Of a stretch of 64,000 bases of DNA, positions 48,264 through 59,423 are shown in pieces. Origin of the DNA: Burkholderiales bacterium (lineage in GTDB: Bacteria; Pseudomonadota; Gammaproteobacteria; Burkholderiales; UBA11063); assembly GCA_020697255.1 (NCBI GenBank), contig JAJFBE010000002.1:248001-312000 (forward strand). Direction: 5' to 3'. The translations under genes were made by a program, and so were the position numbers. Positions within the stretch are counted from its first letter, which is position 1. Every line of letters begins with the position of its first letter. The notes beneath the pieces are model-generated. The model saw only the letters and a program-made list of their open reading frames with translations. It searched no databases and was not told the DNA's origin.

Positions 48264-49263
48264 TTTCTTTACACACCATTTCGGGCGTTATAAAGCGCAA
48301 GCAGTTATAGTGCCCAAACCGGCAAGTTCTGGCAAAACAGGGTTGACAGTCTAGTGTAGTCTGTAAAACCTTAGCTTTATCCGATAAAGGCGGGGTAAAA
48401 TGTGGTGACGATGAGCCGTAAATTGCAATTACCTTGGTATCTACAGCACAGGCAACATGCATCAAGCCGCTGTCATTGGTGATTACGTAATTGGCTAAAG
48501 CTAGTAAATCTACCGCATAAACCAGACTTGTTTTACCACAAGCATCAATTATATTTTGATTGTTTGCAAGTTTAATAATCTCTTTACTAATTTCCGTATC
48601 TTTATTTGATCCTAATATAATAATCTGGTAACCATCTTTGGTTAACAAATTGGCAAGATTAGCAAAATGTTCTGGCAGCCAACGCTTTGCCGGGCCAAAT
48701 TCGGCTGCCGGACAAAAGGCAATGAGAGTTTTATTTGGATCAATATTTAATTCTTTAGTTAGTTTTTGTTGATTATCTTTATTAACTATTAGTCTGGGGT
48801 AAGGAATATTAGGTGGTTTATTGCCATGATTATCCAAGGCACAAAATCTATCAATCATCAGTGGTAATTTATGCCGATTTAACCGGTATATGTCATTTAA
48901 TAAAATATAGCGCGATTCACCAATAAAGCCCGTGCGGCGTTTAATTCCGCTAAATAATGGGGTTATTGCCGATTTTAATGAATTTGGCAATACGAATACC
49001 TGGTCATATTTTTCACGACGTAAGGCAATACCCAATTTTATACGATTTAAAAGAGCTAACTTTCCATGGGCAAACGGGTTAACAATAACCCGGTTTACTT
49101 CTGGCATTCGCTGTAAAATATCGCGCGCCCAGTCACCTGCGAAAACATCTAATATTAATCGTTCACCATAACGCTGTTTTAACAATTTAAACAATGTCTG
49201 GCTCATCACCATATCACCAACCCAAGCAGGGGCTATTATTAAAATCTTGTATTTATTTATCAT
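48247..49263 (-). CDS. waaF: ADP-heptose:LPS heptosyltransferase II
   Basis: 338 residues, GT-B glycosyltransferase family 9. ILIIAPAWVGDMVMSQTLFKLLK at the start (catalytic Asp in WVGDMVMS), AFCPAAEFGPAKRWLPEHFANLA near 175-197, and the nucleotide-sugar loop TNDSGLMHVACAVDTKVIAIYGSSSPHFTPP near 256-286 are clear WaaF motifs. It adds the second heptose of the LPS inner core at the cytoplasmic face. Nine bases after fadH. Confidence 0.95.
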   Translation of the reverse strand: MINKYKILIIAPAWVGDMVMSQTLFKLLKQRYGERLILDVFAGDWARDILQRMPEVNRVIVNPFAHGKLALLNRIKLGIALRREKYDQVFVLPNSLKSAITPLFSGIKRRTGFIGESRYILLNDIYRLNRHKLPLMIDRFCALDNHGNKPPNIPYPRLIVNKDNQQKLTKELNIDPNKTLIAFCPAAEFGPAKRWLPEHFANLANLLTKDGYQIIILGSNKDTEISKEIIKLANNQNIIDACGKTSLVYAVDLLALANYVITNDSGLMHVACAVDTKVIAIYGSSSPHFTPPLSDKAKVLQTTLDCQPCFARTCRFGHYNCLRFITPEMVCKEITCNC

Positions 49264-49272
49264 ACCTCTGAC

Positions 49273-51430
<2,158 letters not shown>

Positions 51431-51435
51431 AATGG

Positions 51436-51566
51436 CATGAAGATAGGCTATGCAACAACAGCCTACCATGCCATGTAGCAATTACTTATCGATGTTTGCT
51501 ACGGGATTTCTTCTGTTTTACTAAAAGTCGGATATTTATCTTTACACGGATGTATCCGACTTTTTT
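51436..51566 (+). ncRNA. Probable small RNA, about 130 nt
   Basis: It follows the promoter at 51402-51430. Hairpin 1: GGCATG and TAGGCT arms with AGCCTA and CATGCC (51434-51472). Hairpin 2: GTAGCAA (51475-51481) with TTGCTAC (51496-51502). Hairpin 3: an 11-bp perfect terminator stem (51524-51534 with 51553-51563) running into T6. The only plus-strand reading frame is 13 codons (ATG 51437). It does not resemble 6S, 4.5S, tmRNA or RNase P RNA as I know them. The exact 5' end is uncertain by a few bases. Confidence 0.6.
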
Positions 51567-52039
51567 CATTAGAAGATATCCAATCACTGCACAAGTTAGC
51601 ATAATTGTCCTCTTAAAAAAGATTAACAATACATACCGCCCCGGCAGGCGTTTTACCGCCCACGAGGGGCGATACACCGAACCTTGTTTTCACAAGATTG
51701 CCGCGATTATATCAGATAGTTTCACAAAAGTTGCCGCTAAATAAGCGGACATTTATAATTTGACAAGTAATCGGTACATCCTGTAATATACAGTCTGGAC
51801 CTGAAAATCCGTAATTTAAGCAATTAATAGCTGCTTCATCGTGGCTATTTTTCTATTTGTATTTCTGTACAGATAGACCTGCATAGTATATGGCTTGTGC
51901 CAAACAACTATGTCGGGGTGGGCGAATACAATACCTTAAATGGAAATAAACCCGACCGTTAGCTTAGATACGGATTTTCAGACCCCGGCTTCCACATCTG
52001 AAAGTGTGGAAAATAATAACAATTTAAGAAATCTAAGCT
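51567..52039. other. Intergenic region with RNA-like structures and no clear gene
   Basis: About 470 bp without a convincing protein gene. Seen: a locally GC-rich inverted repeat (CGCCCC 51637-51642 with GGGGCG 51666-51671); a promoter-like pair TTGACA (51760-51765), 18-bp spacer, TAATAT (51784-51789); a hairpin AATAGC (51826-51831) with GCTATT (51844-51849) and a T-rich tail; and a GTCGGG...CCCGAC pairing near 51912-51957. A second small RNA of about 60 nt (51796-51857) is possible but weak. Confidence 0.3.
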
Positions 52040-52462
52040 ATGAATACCTTTAAAAAACCTAAATCACGTACTAATCATATATATTCTTTAACAGGTAAAT
52101 CTGAAACTGAACTAACTCAACTAATAAATGGAGTAGAAGTCACCCTTGGATGTGATCCGCATAATCTATTTAACCTAAGCATTTTAGGTAAATTAAAGCC
52201 ATACCAGACTGACAAAGATGGGTATTATGACAAGGCTAGGCCAATACTTGACCCATTAAATTGGTTTAAGTCCGCTGATGGGCAGAAATTTATAACAAAA
52301 AGTGATGGTGGTTCAGAAAATATTCTCTTTGCCTCAGGTTATCAATATATAGATAAACCTCCGATAACTATTTACACCAGAAGCTTATATCTATGGCTTG
52401 GATATCTTAAGCATTGTATTAATAATATTGATGATGCTATAAATGCAGAGTTAAGTCAATAA
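52040..52462 (+). CDS. Hypothetical protein, 140 residues
   Basis: Cytoplasmic by look: no signal peptide or membrane segment. The C-terminal half (SDGGSENILFASGYQYIDKP, then PITIYTRSLYLWLGYLKHCI) is well organised and reappears as a decayed copy at 55006-55168, so it is or was a real gene. The ribosome-binding site (AAGAAA) is weak. Function unknown; association with the DUF4143 ATPase next door is only positional. Confidence 0.55.
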   Translation: MNTFKKPKSRTNHIYSLTGKSETELTQLINGVEVTLGCDPHNLFNLSILGKLKPYQTDKDGYYDKARPILDPLNWFKSADGQKFITKSDGGSENILFASGYQYIDKPPITIYTRSLYLWLGYLKHCINNIDDAINAELSQ

Positions 52463-52512
52463 AATATACAATAACCAGTATCAGCATCACATTACAACAA
52501 TTTAGCTATAAA

Positions 52513-52593
52513 ATCGTAAAATTTTTGCCATTATCGTAATATTTGGTGTAAAATTTACGATGAGAGCTTAAATTTTAGAGCATATTTTACGAT
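52513..52593 (+). promoter_or_regulatory. Operator array of ATCGTAAAAT repeats before the AAA ATPase gene
   Basis: Four copies of ATCGTAAWWT: forward at 52513-52522 and 52533-52542, reverse at 52552-52561 and 52584-52593. They overlap a likely promoter, TTGCCA (52525-52530), 18-bp spacer, TAAAAT. Two copies face two others, as expected for a dimeric repressor or for the gene product binding its own promoter. The AT-rich background makes some similarity cheap, but the shared TACGAT/ATCGTA core in all four is notable. Confidence 0.45.
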
Positions 52594-52604
52594 TGGTAAA
52601 GAAA

Positions 52605-53864
52605 ATGGCAGATATATCCATATTTAAACCGCGCACATTAACAAATATTTTATCTAAACCAGATAGCAACAAAATTGTTTTAGTAACCGGGGCACGCCAA
52701 ACCGGTAAATCAACATTAGTAACTCATTATTATAAAGATATGCTTTACCTTAACCTGGATGCACCGGAAATCAGGCAGCAACTGCGTAAGATATCTACTT
52801 TCCAGTGGCAGCAAACTGTAGGTACTGCTATAATCGATGAAGCACAAAAAGAGCCTTCAATTTTTGAAAAAATTAAATTTAACTTCGATGCCGGAAAAAT
52901 TTCCTTTAGTGTCTTACTTGGCTCAAGCCAGATTTTATTATTAAAAAATATTCGTGAATCATTAGCCGGGAGGGTCTCGATCTATGAACTATTTCCCCTA
53001 ATGGTCAGTGAACTGTCTACACCATTGGGTAATCCAGTTAATGCCCCCTTGATTACGCAATTTTTCTCATCCGGTTCAATTAATGATGTATTAAGTAATC
53101 ATCCAGCTACCTTTTTTGGTGATAAACAACAATCACTTAAAGATAGTGAGGAATACTTACTTGGCTGGGGAGGCATGCCGGCATTATTAGAATTAGCTCC
53201 ACAAGATCGATGGCAATGGTTAAAAGATTATGAACAAACATATTTAGAGCGTGATTTGCGTGATATAGCTAATATATCTGATCTGGATCCTTTTCATAAA
53301 CTACAGCGCATAGCTGCGCTACGCTCAGGTAAACTGCTAAATTTTTCCGAATTGGCACGAGATGTAGGCATTAGTGTAGACACAGTCAGACGCTATATTG
53401 AATATTTACGCATGACCTACCAAGCTGCCTTATTACAACCTTTTTATAATAACACAACTAAAAGTATGGTTAAAACACCTAAGCTATATTGGCTGGATAA
53501 TGGAATTTGGCGCTATCTGACCGGATATATGGGGCAAGTTACTGGTGAGTTATTTGAAACATATGTTATCAATGAAATTTACAAACTAGTAAAAACTAAT
53601 CGTCTAAACTGGGAATTATTTTTTTATCGCACTACCAGCGGCAGTGAGGTCGATCTAATAATCTCATATAATCAAAAAATCTTAGGCTGCGAAATTAAAA
53701 TGCGTGATACCATATACCCACAAGACATAAAAAATTTGGTTAAATTATCCCAAGAATTTAAAACAAATTGGTACGGGGGAATTGTAATATATAGAGGTGA
53801 TACTTTATATAAAATAGCAAACTCTGATATTTGGGTTATTCCTTCCTGGATGCTTCTTAGCTAA
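52605..53864 (+). CDS. AAA ATPase with DUF4143 (AAA_14 family)
   Basis: 419 residues. Walker A GARQTGKST at 29-37, Walker B AIIDEAQK near 76-83, sensor-like VLLGSSQILLLK near 104-115, LERDLRDI near 214, a winged-helix stretch (FSELARDVGISVDTVRRYIEYL) near 247-268, and a C-terminal PD-(D/E)xK-like core SGSEVDLIIS...GCEIKM near 345-367. Members are common in archaea and accessory regions of bacteria; biological role unclear, often suspected in defence or toxin-antitoxin-like loci. ATG 52605 is preferred to the TTG at 52593. Confidence 0.85.
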   Translation: MADISIFKPRTLTNILSKPDSNKIVLVTGARQTGKSTLVTHYYKDMLYLNLDAPEIRQQLRKISTFQWQQTVGTAIIDEAQKEPSIFEKIKFNFDAGKISFSVLLGSSQILLLKNIRESLAGRVSIYELFPLMVSELSTPLGNPVNAPLITQFFSSGSINDVLSNHPATFFGDKQQSLKDSEEYLLGWGGMPALLELAPQDRWQWLKDYEQTYLERDLRDIANISDLDPFHKLQRIAALRSGKLLNFSELARDVGISVDTVRRYIEYLRMTYQAALLQPFYNNTTKSMVKTPKLYWLDNGIWRYLTGYMGQVTGELFETYVINEIYKLVKTNRLNWELFFYRTTSGSEVDLIISYNQKILGCEIKMRDTIYPQDIKNLVKLSQEFKTNWYGGIVIYRGDTLYKIANSDIWVIPSWMLLS

Positions 53865-53903
53865 GATGAATGTTTTGCGATTTATGCAAAGTTGGATATC
53901 ATA

Positions 53904-53934
53904 GAAAACAAGCTCATCAAAGATGATGAGCTTG
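53904..53934 (-). terminator. Terminator of the 53977 gene
   Basis: Perfect 11-bp stem (CAAGCTCATCA 53909-53919 with TGATGAGCTTG 53924-53934), 4-base loop. On the minus strand it is followed by TTTTC, a weak T-run. It also could stop plus-strand readthrough from the ATPase gene. Confidence 0.6.
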
Positions 53935-53976
53935 CTGCATCCATTAGAAGATAGACTTAATTGTATCAATTGGTTC

Positions 53977-54828
53977 TTAAGGTATTGTAATCGTTAATTT
54001 ACTATTAAATTCTTTACGCACGTTATGTATCAGCTTAATAACGTGCCCCCTTAGTAGCTCAGGGCGAGCATAGTTAGGAACTGTTACTAAAAAGTAACTT
54101 TTATCACTGCTGAGTGTACAAGTTGGTTTTGTGTTTACGACACCCCAATCATTAAACTCACATTTATAATTAGATAAATTATCATCACTTCCTTCGACCT
54201 TTACATGCCAAATTCCTTCACCCATATATTTACTTGATATTGATGTTTTAATCCACTCTATTTGGAGAGGTTTATCAGAGCCATAATACTTTAGCACTAT
54301 AAAAGGCAAATCATCATCCCCCTTGATATCGCCTGTCTGCATTATTTTTGGATCAAAAGATCCAAACTTAATACTTCTCTCACCATCTCCAAGCAGTGGC
54401 GGGGAGTAAAAAGATTTAAGTTCAACCGGAACACTATTAATAAAAAAGTCAAACGATTTTGACATGTATCTATTTAGTAGAGAATCTTCAAATGCACAAT
54501 TATAATTACTCAAAACATCGCGCCCTTCATTAATTTCTGTAACATCAAGCCTAAAGGAAGATGATTCCGGTCCTTCATATTCAGGCTTAACGTGCACATA
54601 TTTACCGTTAACCCCGCCAAGTCCATTTGGGCCATCTGGTCTATTAAAACACTTGGCTTTACCCCATGCAGTACTCCCATTTTCTTTATCTTCATAATTA
54701 TTCGGTGAAACTATCATAGTACTATTAGTATGATTTTCAAGCAAAAAATGCCATGCAGTTCCGGCAAAACTAGACGTTGACACTATGCTCCCTAAAATTA
54801 ACAACATGCTTTTAAAATTTACTTTCAT
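53977..54828 (-). CDS. Secreted protein, long paralogue of the 55226 gene
   Basis: 283 residues. Signal peptide MKVNFKSMLLILGSIVSTSSFA, nearly the same as the paralogue. The N-terminal domain (about 22-170) aligns with the whole mature 55226 protein: V(S/T)P-N/D-YE, WGxxKCFxRP, GKYV, YxxP. About 115 further residues form an extra C-terminal domain (KYKCEF-like YKCEFNDWGVV, PTCTLSSDKSYFLVTVPNYARP). AGGA six bases before the ATG. Preceded by promoter element copy C. Function unknown. Confidence 0.7.
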   Translation of the reverse strand: MKVNFKSMLLILGSIVSTSSFAGTAWHFLLENHTNSTMIVSPNNYEDKENGSTAWGKAKCFNRPDGPNGLGGVNGKYVHVKPEYEGPESSSFRLDVTEINEGRDVLSNYNCAFEDSLLNRYMSKSFDFFINSVPVELKSFYSPPLLGDGERSIKFGSFDPKIMQTGDIKGDDDLPFIVLKYYGSDKPLQIEWIKTSISSKYMGEGIWHVKVEGSDDNLSNYKCEFNDWGVVNTKPTCTLSSDKSYFLVTVPNYARPELLRGHVIKLIHNVRKEFNSKLTITIP

Positions 54829-54898
54829 GTTTTTCCTTTTTTACACTAATTTGATTCAAGCTATCCACAAGCAAACAATATAAATAACTTTTGATGAT

Positions 54899-54944
54899 AT
54901 TGTATATCCAAATTAAAAAAAGCGCAATACTGAATTTCCGTATT
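54899..54944 (-). promoter_or_regulatory. Palindrome-plus-promoter element, copy C
   Basis: Palindrome AATACTGAATTTCCGTATT (54926-54944, one mismatched pair) abuts -35 TTGCGC (complement 54922-54927), 17-bp T-rich spacer, -10 TACAAT (54899-54904). It drives the secreted protein at 53977. Confidence 0.6.
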
Positions 54945-54958
54945 GTGGCCTTCAAGGA

Positions 54959-54986
54959 TTGGATTCCCATCTGCGCAGGAATGACA
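54959..54986. repeat. dRS3-like element, degenerate copy
   Basis: TTGGATTCCCATCTGCGCAG followed by GAATGACAG, matching the element at 32576 and 49786 except for eroded arms. It sits at the left edge of the decayed gene copy at 55006. A still weaker copy is visible at 55931-55958 and another near 26262-26283. Confidence 0.5.
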
Positions 54987-55005
54987 GAATTTCATCACCA
55001 AAAAT

Positions 55006-55168
55006 AATCGTGGTTCTGAAAATATTCTTTTTGCCTCAGGTTATCAATACATAGATAAACCCCCGGTAACTATTTATACCAGAAGTTTATATCCATCGTA
55101 TATCTATCGATGGTCTAGATTATATTAACAATATCCATACAGCAATCAATGTAGAATTAAATAAATAA
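55006..55168 (+). pseudogene. Decayed 3' copy of the 52040 gene
   Basis: Translates as RGSENILFASGYQYIDKPPV and TIYTRSLY, in the same frame and at high nucleotide identity with 52308-52400. It then diverges through a short rearrangement and resumes in another frame as YINNIHTAINVELNK before the same kind of TAA, matching CINNIDDAINAELSQ. No start codon, so non-functional. It lies on the opposite strand between the two secreted-protein paralogues and next to a dRS3-like repeat, a sign of local duplication. Confidence 0.72.
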
Positions 55169-55225
55169 AAAATTTTATTATATGCAAATTAAACTTATTA
55201 ATATTTACATTCTACATATATCCCA

Positions 55226-55798
55226 TCAATAAAGTTCGTACGTTTTGCCATTATAAAATACGTCAATCCTACCACCACCTTTATAACTAATCGTTATAAT
55301 AATTTCTTTAGATGTCTTATCAAAAAACGCTGTGTCTTCAAGAGTTACATTTGAGTTTATACCCTTTACTGATTCATTAGGATAATAAGAAGAATGTAAG
55401 TTAACTGGTTTACCTTTTATATAAAAAGTATAGTTTTTATGAACTGTCGTATCTACATCACCTGAAAAAATACCATCTATAACTGATACAACTGTATTAT
55501 CACTATTCCCAACAAAACATGGCCCCCATGCATTAGTTTCTTTTGCAGTAAATTTAATTTCATTACCAGCTTTAATGCGCACATATTTGCCTATGTCACC
55601 TCCAAGCTCAGCTGGACGGTCAAAACATTTAATACTACCCCACGGGTTGCCATTCTGCTCATAATCTGTAGGTGAGACTACTACTTCACCGCTGGATGCT
55701 TGATTTTTAATTGTTACATCCCATTTTGTATATCCAAAAGCAGCGGTTGATGCTGTAATTCCCAATATCAACAATATTTTTTTACAATTAACCTTCAT
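55226..55798 (-). CDS. Secreted protein, short paralogue of the 53977 gene
   Basis: 190 residues from MKVNCKKILLILGITASTAAFG (ATG 55798, AGGA seven bases upstream). The mature part opens YTKWDVTIKNQASSGEVVVSP and has WGSIKCFDRP, GKYVRIKAG and an HSSYYPN segment shared with the longer paralogue. Two cysteines (KCF and GPCFVG) may form the conserved disulphide. Beta-rich, no known family. Regulated from promoter element copy D. Confidence 0.7.
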   Translation of the reverse strand: MKVNCKKILLILGITASTAAFGYTKWDVTIKNQASSGEVVVSPTDYEQNGNPWGSIKCFDRPAELGGDIGKYVRIKAGNEIKFTAKETNAWGPCFVGNSDNTVVSVIDGIFSGDVDTTVHKNYTFYIKGKPVNLHSSYYPNESVKGINSNVTLEDTAFFDKTSKEIIITISYKGGGRIDVFYNGKTYELY

Positions 55799-55862
55799 TT
55801 TTTTTCCTTTTCTATAATAAGTCAATCACAAATGTACACCATACGTATCCGTTCATATAGAT

Positions 55863-55907
55863 AGTTTACTTCAATACAAAAAAATGTGCAATACGGAATT
55901 TCCGTAT
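55863..55907 (-). promoter_or_regulatory. Palindrome-plus-promoter element, copy D (best copy)
   Basis: Perfect palindrome ATACGGAAATTCCGTAT (55891-55907, single central base), overlapping -35 TTGCAC (complement 55886-55891), 17-bp spacer, -10 TAAACT (55863-55868). It drives the 55798 secreted protein. The remainder of the 298-bp gap to acnA holds a degenerate dRS3-like copy (55931-55958) and a TATAAT at 56054-56059 that is probably the acnA -10. Confidence 0.65.
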
Positions 55908-56096
55908 CGGGCAAACTTTAAAGATAAAGTTCTTCATTCGCACTTGCGCAAAAATGACGTGGTAATACATGTAAGGACATACTATTATTCACAAAATAGT
56001 ATCATGCAGGAATTACGGCTCGGGAAGTTGAAAATAACCTGCAGAATATAGTGTATAATATTGGCAATTAAAATCTTTGCCAAGAGGTCATATACT

Positions 56097-58787
56097 ATGC
56101 ATAATCTATATAATACCAAACAAAGCTTAACTACCACTAAAGGTAAAACTTACTCTTACTACTCATTGCCTGAGCTGGCTAAACATGGCTTTAATATCAG
56201 CAAACTCCCGGTATCAATTCGTATCGTGCTCGAATCAGTATTACGTAACTATGATGATATTAAAATAAATGAAAACCATATCAAACAACTAGCCTCATGG
56301 GCACCTAAAGCCAAACGTGTGGATGAAATCCCTTTTGTTGTTGCCAGGGTATTATTACAAGATTTTACCGGGGTTCCACTGCTATGTGACCTGGCTGCTA
56401 TGCGTAGTGTTGCCGAAAAAATGGGTAAAAATCCAAAATCAATTGAACCGCTGGTACCGGTAGATTTAGTGGTTGACCACTCCGTACAGGTAGATTTTTA
56501 TGGTACACCAGATGCCCTACGCCAAAATATGGAGATGGAATTTAAACGTAATAACGAACGTTACCAATTTATGAAATGGGGTATGCAAGCCTTTGATACC
56601 TTTAGCGTCGTACCTCCCGGGATTGGGATTTGCCACCAGGTAAATCTGGAATATTTCTTTCGAGGCGTACACAAAAATAATGGTGTGCTATATCCAGATA
56701 CCTTAGTTGGAACCGATTCACATACTACCATGATTAATGGTGTCGGTGTTGTTGGCTGGGGTGTAGGTGGGATTGAAGCCGAAGCTGGTATGCTTGGACA
56801 ACCAGTATATTTCCTGACTCCTGATGTAGTAGGGGTTGAACTTAAAAATAAGCTAAATGAAGGAATTACTGCAACTGATTTGGTATTAAATATTACCGAA
56901 ATGCTGCGTAAAGAAAAAGTAGTTGGTAAATTTGTCGAGTTTTATGGTGAGGGTGCGGCAAGCTTATCGGTAACCGATAGAGCGACCATTGCCAATATGG
57001 CACCCGAATATGGTGCAACTATGGGTTTCTTCCCGGTAGATGAGGCAACTGTTCGCTATATGAAGGCAACCGGTAAAACCGATGAAGACATTGAAGTTTT
57101 TGAACAATATTTTAAAGCACAAGAGCTATTTGGTATGCCCAAAGCCGGACAAATTGAATATTCGACTTCATTATCCTTAGATTTGGCATCAATTAAGCCA
57201 TCACTTGCCGGTCCTAAACGTCCGCAAGATAGAATTGAATTAAGTCACATGAAAGAAACGTTTAATACTCTATTTAGCAAATCAGTTGCCGATAACGGCT
57301 TTAATAAAAAACCCGAAGAATTAACTAAACGCTTCCCAACTAAACATAATAATATTGACCTGGGTAACGGCGATGTTTTAATTGCGGCAATTACTTCTTG
57401 TACAAATACTTCTAATCCAAGTGTACTACTAGCTGCCGGGCTTCTGGCTAAAAAAGCTGTAGAAAAAGGTCTAACGGTTCACCCACGGATAAAAACTTCA
57501 CTTGCACCTGGTTCAAGAGTCGTAACTGATTATCTGGCCAAAGCCGGATTACAACCATATTTGGATAAACTAGGCTTTGCCCTGGCCGGTTATGGCTGTA
57601 CTACCTGTATCGGTAACTCCGGTGATCTAAAACCAGAATTTAATGACGCCATTGCTGCTCACGATATTATCGGTGCCGCAGTACTATCGGGCAATAGAAA
57701 TTTTGAAGCGCGGATTCATCCAAATGTTAAAGCTAACTTTTTGGCATCCCCGCCACTAGTGGTAGCATTTGCCATTGCCGGACGAGTAAATATTGATTTA
57801 TCTACCGAACCACTTGGAAATGGCAGTGATGGTAAGCCAGTATTTCTAAAAGATATTTGGCCTAGCTCTGAAGAGATTGGTAATTTGATGTATCTGGCAC
57901 AAGATCCTGAAACATTCAGACGTTTATATAGCGACTTTGTAACTGGTAACGATTTATGGAATAATATTAAATCTGCTACCGGTAATGTATATACCTGGCC
58001 CGAATCTACTTATATAGCAGAACCTCCGTTCTTTACTGATTTTGGTATGCAATATGGCGATATCAACGAAATCAAAAATGCTAAAGCTTTACTAATTGTA
58101 GGGGACTCGCTAACAACCGACCATATCTCCCCGGCCGGTTCATTTAAATCTACCACGCCAGCGGGTAAATATTTAATGGAGCATGGAGTTGAAGCTAAAG
58201 ATTTTAATTCTTACGGCTCCCGTCGTGGTCATCATGAAGTAATGATGCGCGGTACATTTGCCAATGTACGGGTTAAAAATTTAATGTTACCACCAAAAGA
58301 GGATGGCTCAAGAGTTGAAGGCGGATATACTTTATATAACGGTGAGCAAACTGATATATATAGTGCAGCTATGAATTATATAAAAAATAATGTGCCAACC
58401 GTGGTATTTGCCGGTGAAGAATATGGCACAGGCAGCTCTCGCGACTGGGCCGCTAAAGGAACGCAACTACTGGGAGTTAAGGCAGTCATTGCCAAAAGCT
58501 TTGAACGGATACATCGCTCTAATTTAGTTGGCATGGGCGTATTACCATTACAATTTATTGGCAGTGATTCGGCAGAAAGCCTAAAATTAACTGGCAGCGA
58601 AACTTATGATATTCTTGGCGTAAATAATGAAATTAAACCACAGCAAAATTTAATCCTTGTAATTACTTATCCAGGAGGTAAGAAGAAGGAGGTTAAGGTA
58701 TTGTGCCGTATTGATACGCCAATTGAAGTAGAATATTATAAACAAGGCGGTATATTACCGTATGTACTAAGACAGCTATTAGCATAA
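56097..58787 (+). CDS. acnA: Aconitate hydratase A
   Basis: 896 residues from [11 protein letters not shown] (AGAGG nine bases upstream). It isomerises citrate and isocitrate in the TCA cycle. The 4Fe-4S cysteines are in [10 protein letters not shown] and [37 protein letters not shown] and [16 protein letters not shown] (active-site Ser and Arg) are intact. Length and order match the AcnA/IRP1 branch rather than AcnB. The secreted-protein gene at 58799 follows 11 bp later. Confidence 0.97.
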   Translation: MHNLYNTKQSLTTTKGKTYSYYSLPELAKHGFNISKLPVSIRIVLESVLRNYDDIKINENHIKQLASWAPKAKRVDEIPFVVARVLLQDFTGVPLLCDLAAMRSVAEKMGKNPKSIEPLVPVDLVVDHSVQVDFYGTPDALRQNMEMEFKRNNERYQFMKWGMQAFDTFSVVPPGIGICHQVNLEYFFRGVHKNNGVLYPDTLVGTDSHTTMINGVGVVGWGVGGIEAEAGMLGQPVYFLTPDVVGVELKNKLNEGITATDLVLNITEMLRKEKVVGKFVEFYGEGAASLSVTDRATIANMAPEYGATMGFFPVDEATVRYMKATGKTDEDIEVFEQYFKAQELFGMPKAGQIEYSTSLSLDLASIKPSLAGPKRPQDRIELSHMKETFNTLFSKSVADNGFNKKPEELTKRFPTKHNNIDLGNGDVLIAAITSCTNTSNPSVLLAAGLLAKKAVEKGLTVHPRIKTSLAPGSRVVTDYLAKAGLQPYLDKLGFALAGYGCTTCIGNSGDLKPEFNDAIAAHDIIGAAVLSGNRNFEARIHPNVKANFLASPPLVVAFAIAGRVNIDLSTEPLGNGSDGKPVFLKDIWPSSEEIGNLMYLAQDPETFRRLYSDFVTGNDLWNNIKSATGNVYTWPESTYIAEPPFFTDFGMQYGDINEIKNAKALLIVGDSLTTDHISPAGSFKSTTPAGKYLMEHGVEAKDFNSYGSRRGHHEVMMRGTFANVRVKNLMLPPKEDGSRVEGGYTLYNGEQTDIYSAAMNYIKNNVPTVVFAGEEYGTGSSRDWAAKGTQLLGVKAVIAKSFERIHRSNLVGMGVLPLQFIGSDSAESLKLTGSETYDILGVNNEIKPQQNLILVITYPGGKKKEVKVLCRIDTPIEVEYYKQGGILPYVLRQLLA

Positions 58788-58798
58788 TTTTTAAAGGT

Positions 58799-59422
58799 AT
58801 GAAAATAAAACATTATTTGCAAAGCATATTTCTTATATTAAGTACAGGCTCTGTCTGGGCACTACAAGAGATGGAATGTACGATGGATTCTAATTTCAGA
58901 TATTATGAAAAAAATAAAAGCCATGTTGAATATATGGAAGATGTTGCTAATTTACCAACAACTGACAGGCGTAAAATAGAAGGAGGCAAAGCCAAATTTA
59001 TTAATAAGAATGATATCCTTCTAACAGTAGTAGCTAAAGATCAAATAGCCAGTAAAAACGATATCAAGAAAATAACATTTTCTGACCTGACAAAAACAGA
59101 TAAATACCCTTTTAAAAATGTGGTTGCAACTCAGGTAGCTGAAATAAGTTTATCTCCATTAACTATTTTAAAAGGTACGGATAGCTTTTCACTTACTGGC
59201 AGCAATATTAATGTACCTGGCTTTAACAGATGGGCAGAATATACGTGGAGCCTGAAATTTATTAATGATAACAAGTGGGAGGCTAATCTTAGCTATATGG
59301 GAATACCACGCACAGACCATGAATATAATCCTGATTTTGACGGTCAACTTGAAAGTTTTTCAGGTCGTTATACCTGTAAACCATGGGTACGTTGCGACAG
59401 CGGCGTCTGCAGCGTATCTTAG
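58799..59422 (+). CDS. Secreted protein of unknown function
   Basis: 207 residues with signal peptide MKIKHYLQSIFLILSTGSVWA-LQ. It contains a WAEYTWSLKFINDNKWEANLSY strand-rich block and ends in a cysteine cluster (YTCKPWVRCDSGVCSVS, four Cys in 17 residues with one more at CTMD). The AAAGG before the ATG is only a base or two away, so initiation may rely on coupling to acnA. Ends two bases before the convergent ung stop. No family recognised. Confidence 0.62.
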   Translation: MKIKHYLQSIFLILSTGSVWALQEMECTMDSNFRYYEKNKSHVEYMEDVANLPTTDRRKIEGGKAKFINKNDILLTVVAKDQIASKNDIKKITFSDLTKTDKYPFKNVVATQVAEISLSPLTILKGTDSFSLTGSNINVPGFNRWAEYTWSLKFINDNKWEANLSYMGIPRTDHEYNPDFDGQLESFSGRYTCKPWVRCDSGVCSVS

Positions 59423-59423
59423 A

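Noticed and set aside
51437-51478. 13-codon frame MKIGYATTAYHAM resembling the start of serine recombinases (MKIGYARVST).
   Set aside because: It stops at codon 14 and the rest of the recombinase is absent in all frames; the match is six residues.
51486-51677. 63-codon minus-strand frame with a basic C-terminus, containing the terminator hairpin; considered an ArfA-like nonstop protein.
   Set aside because: No ArfA motif (DPLFRQR, KGKGSY), no ribosome-binding site, and the frame is explained by the plus-strand small RNA and its inverted repeats.
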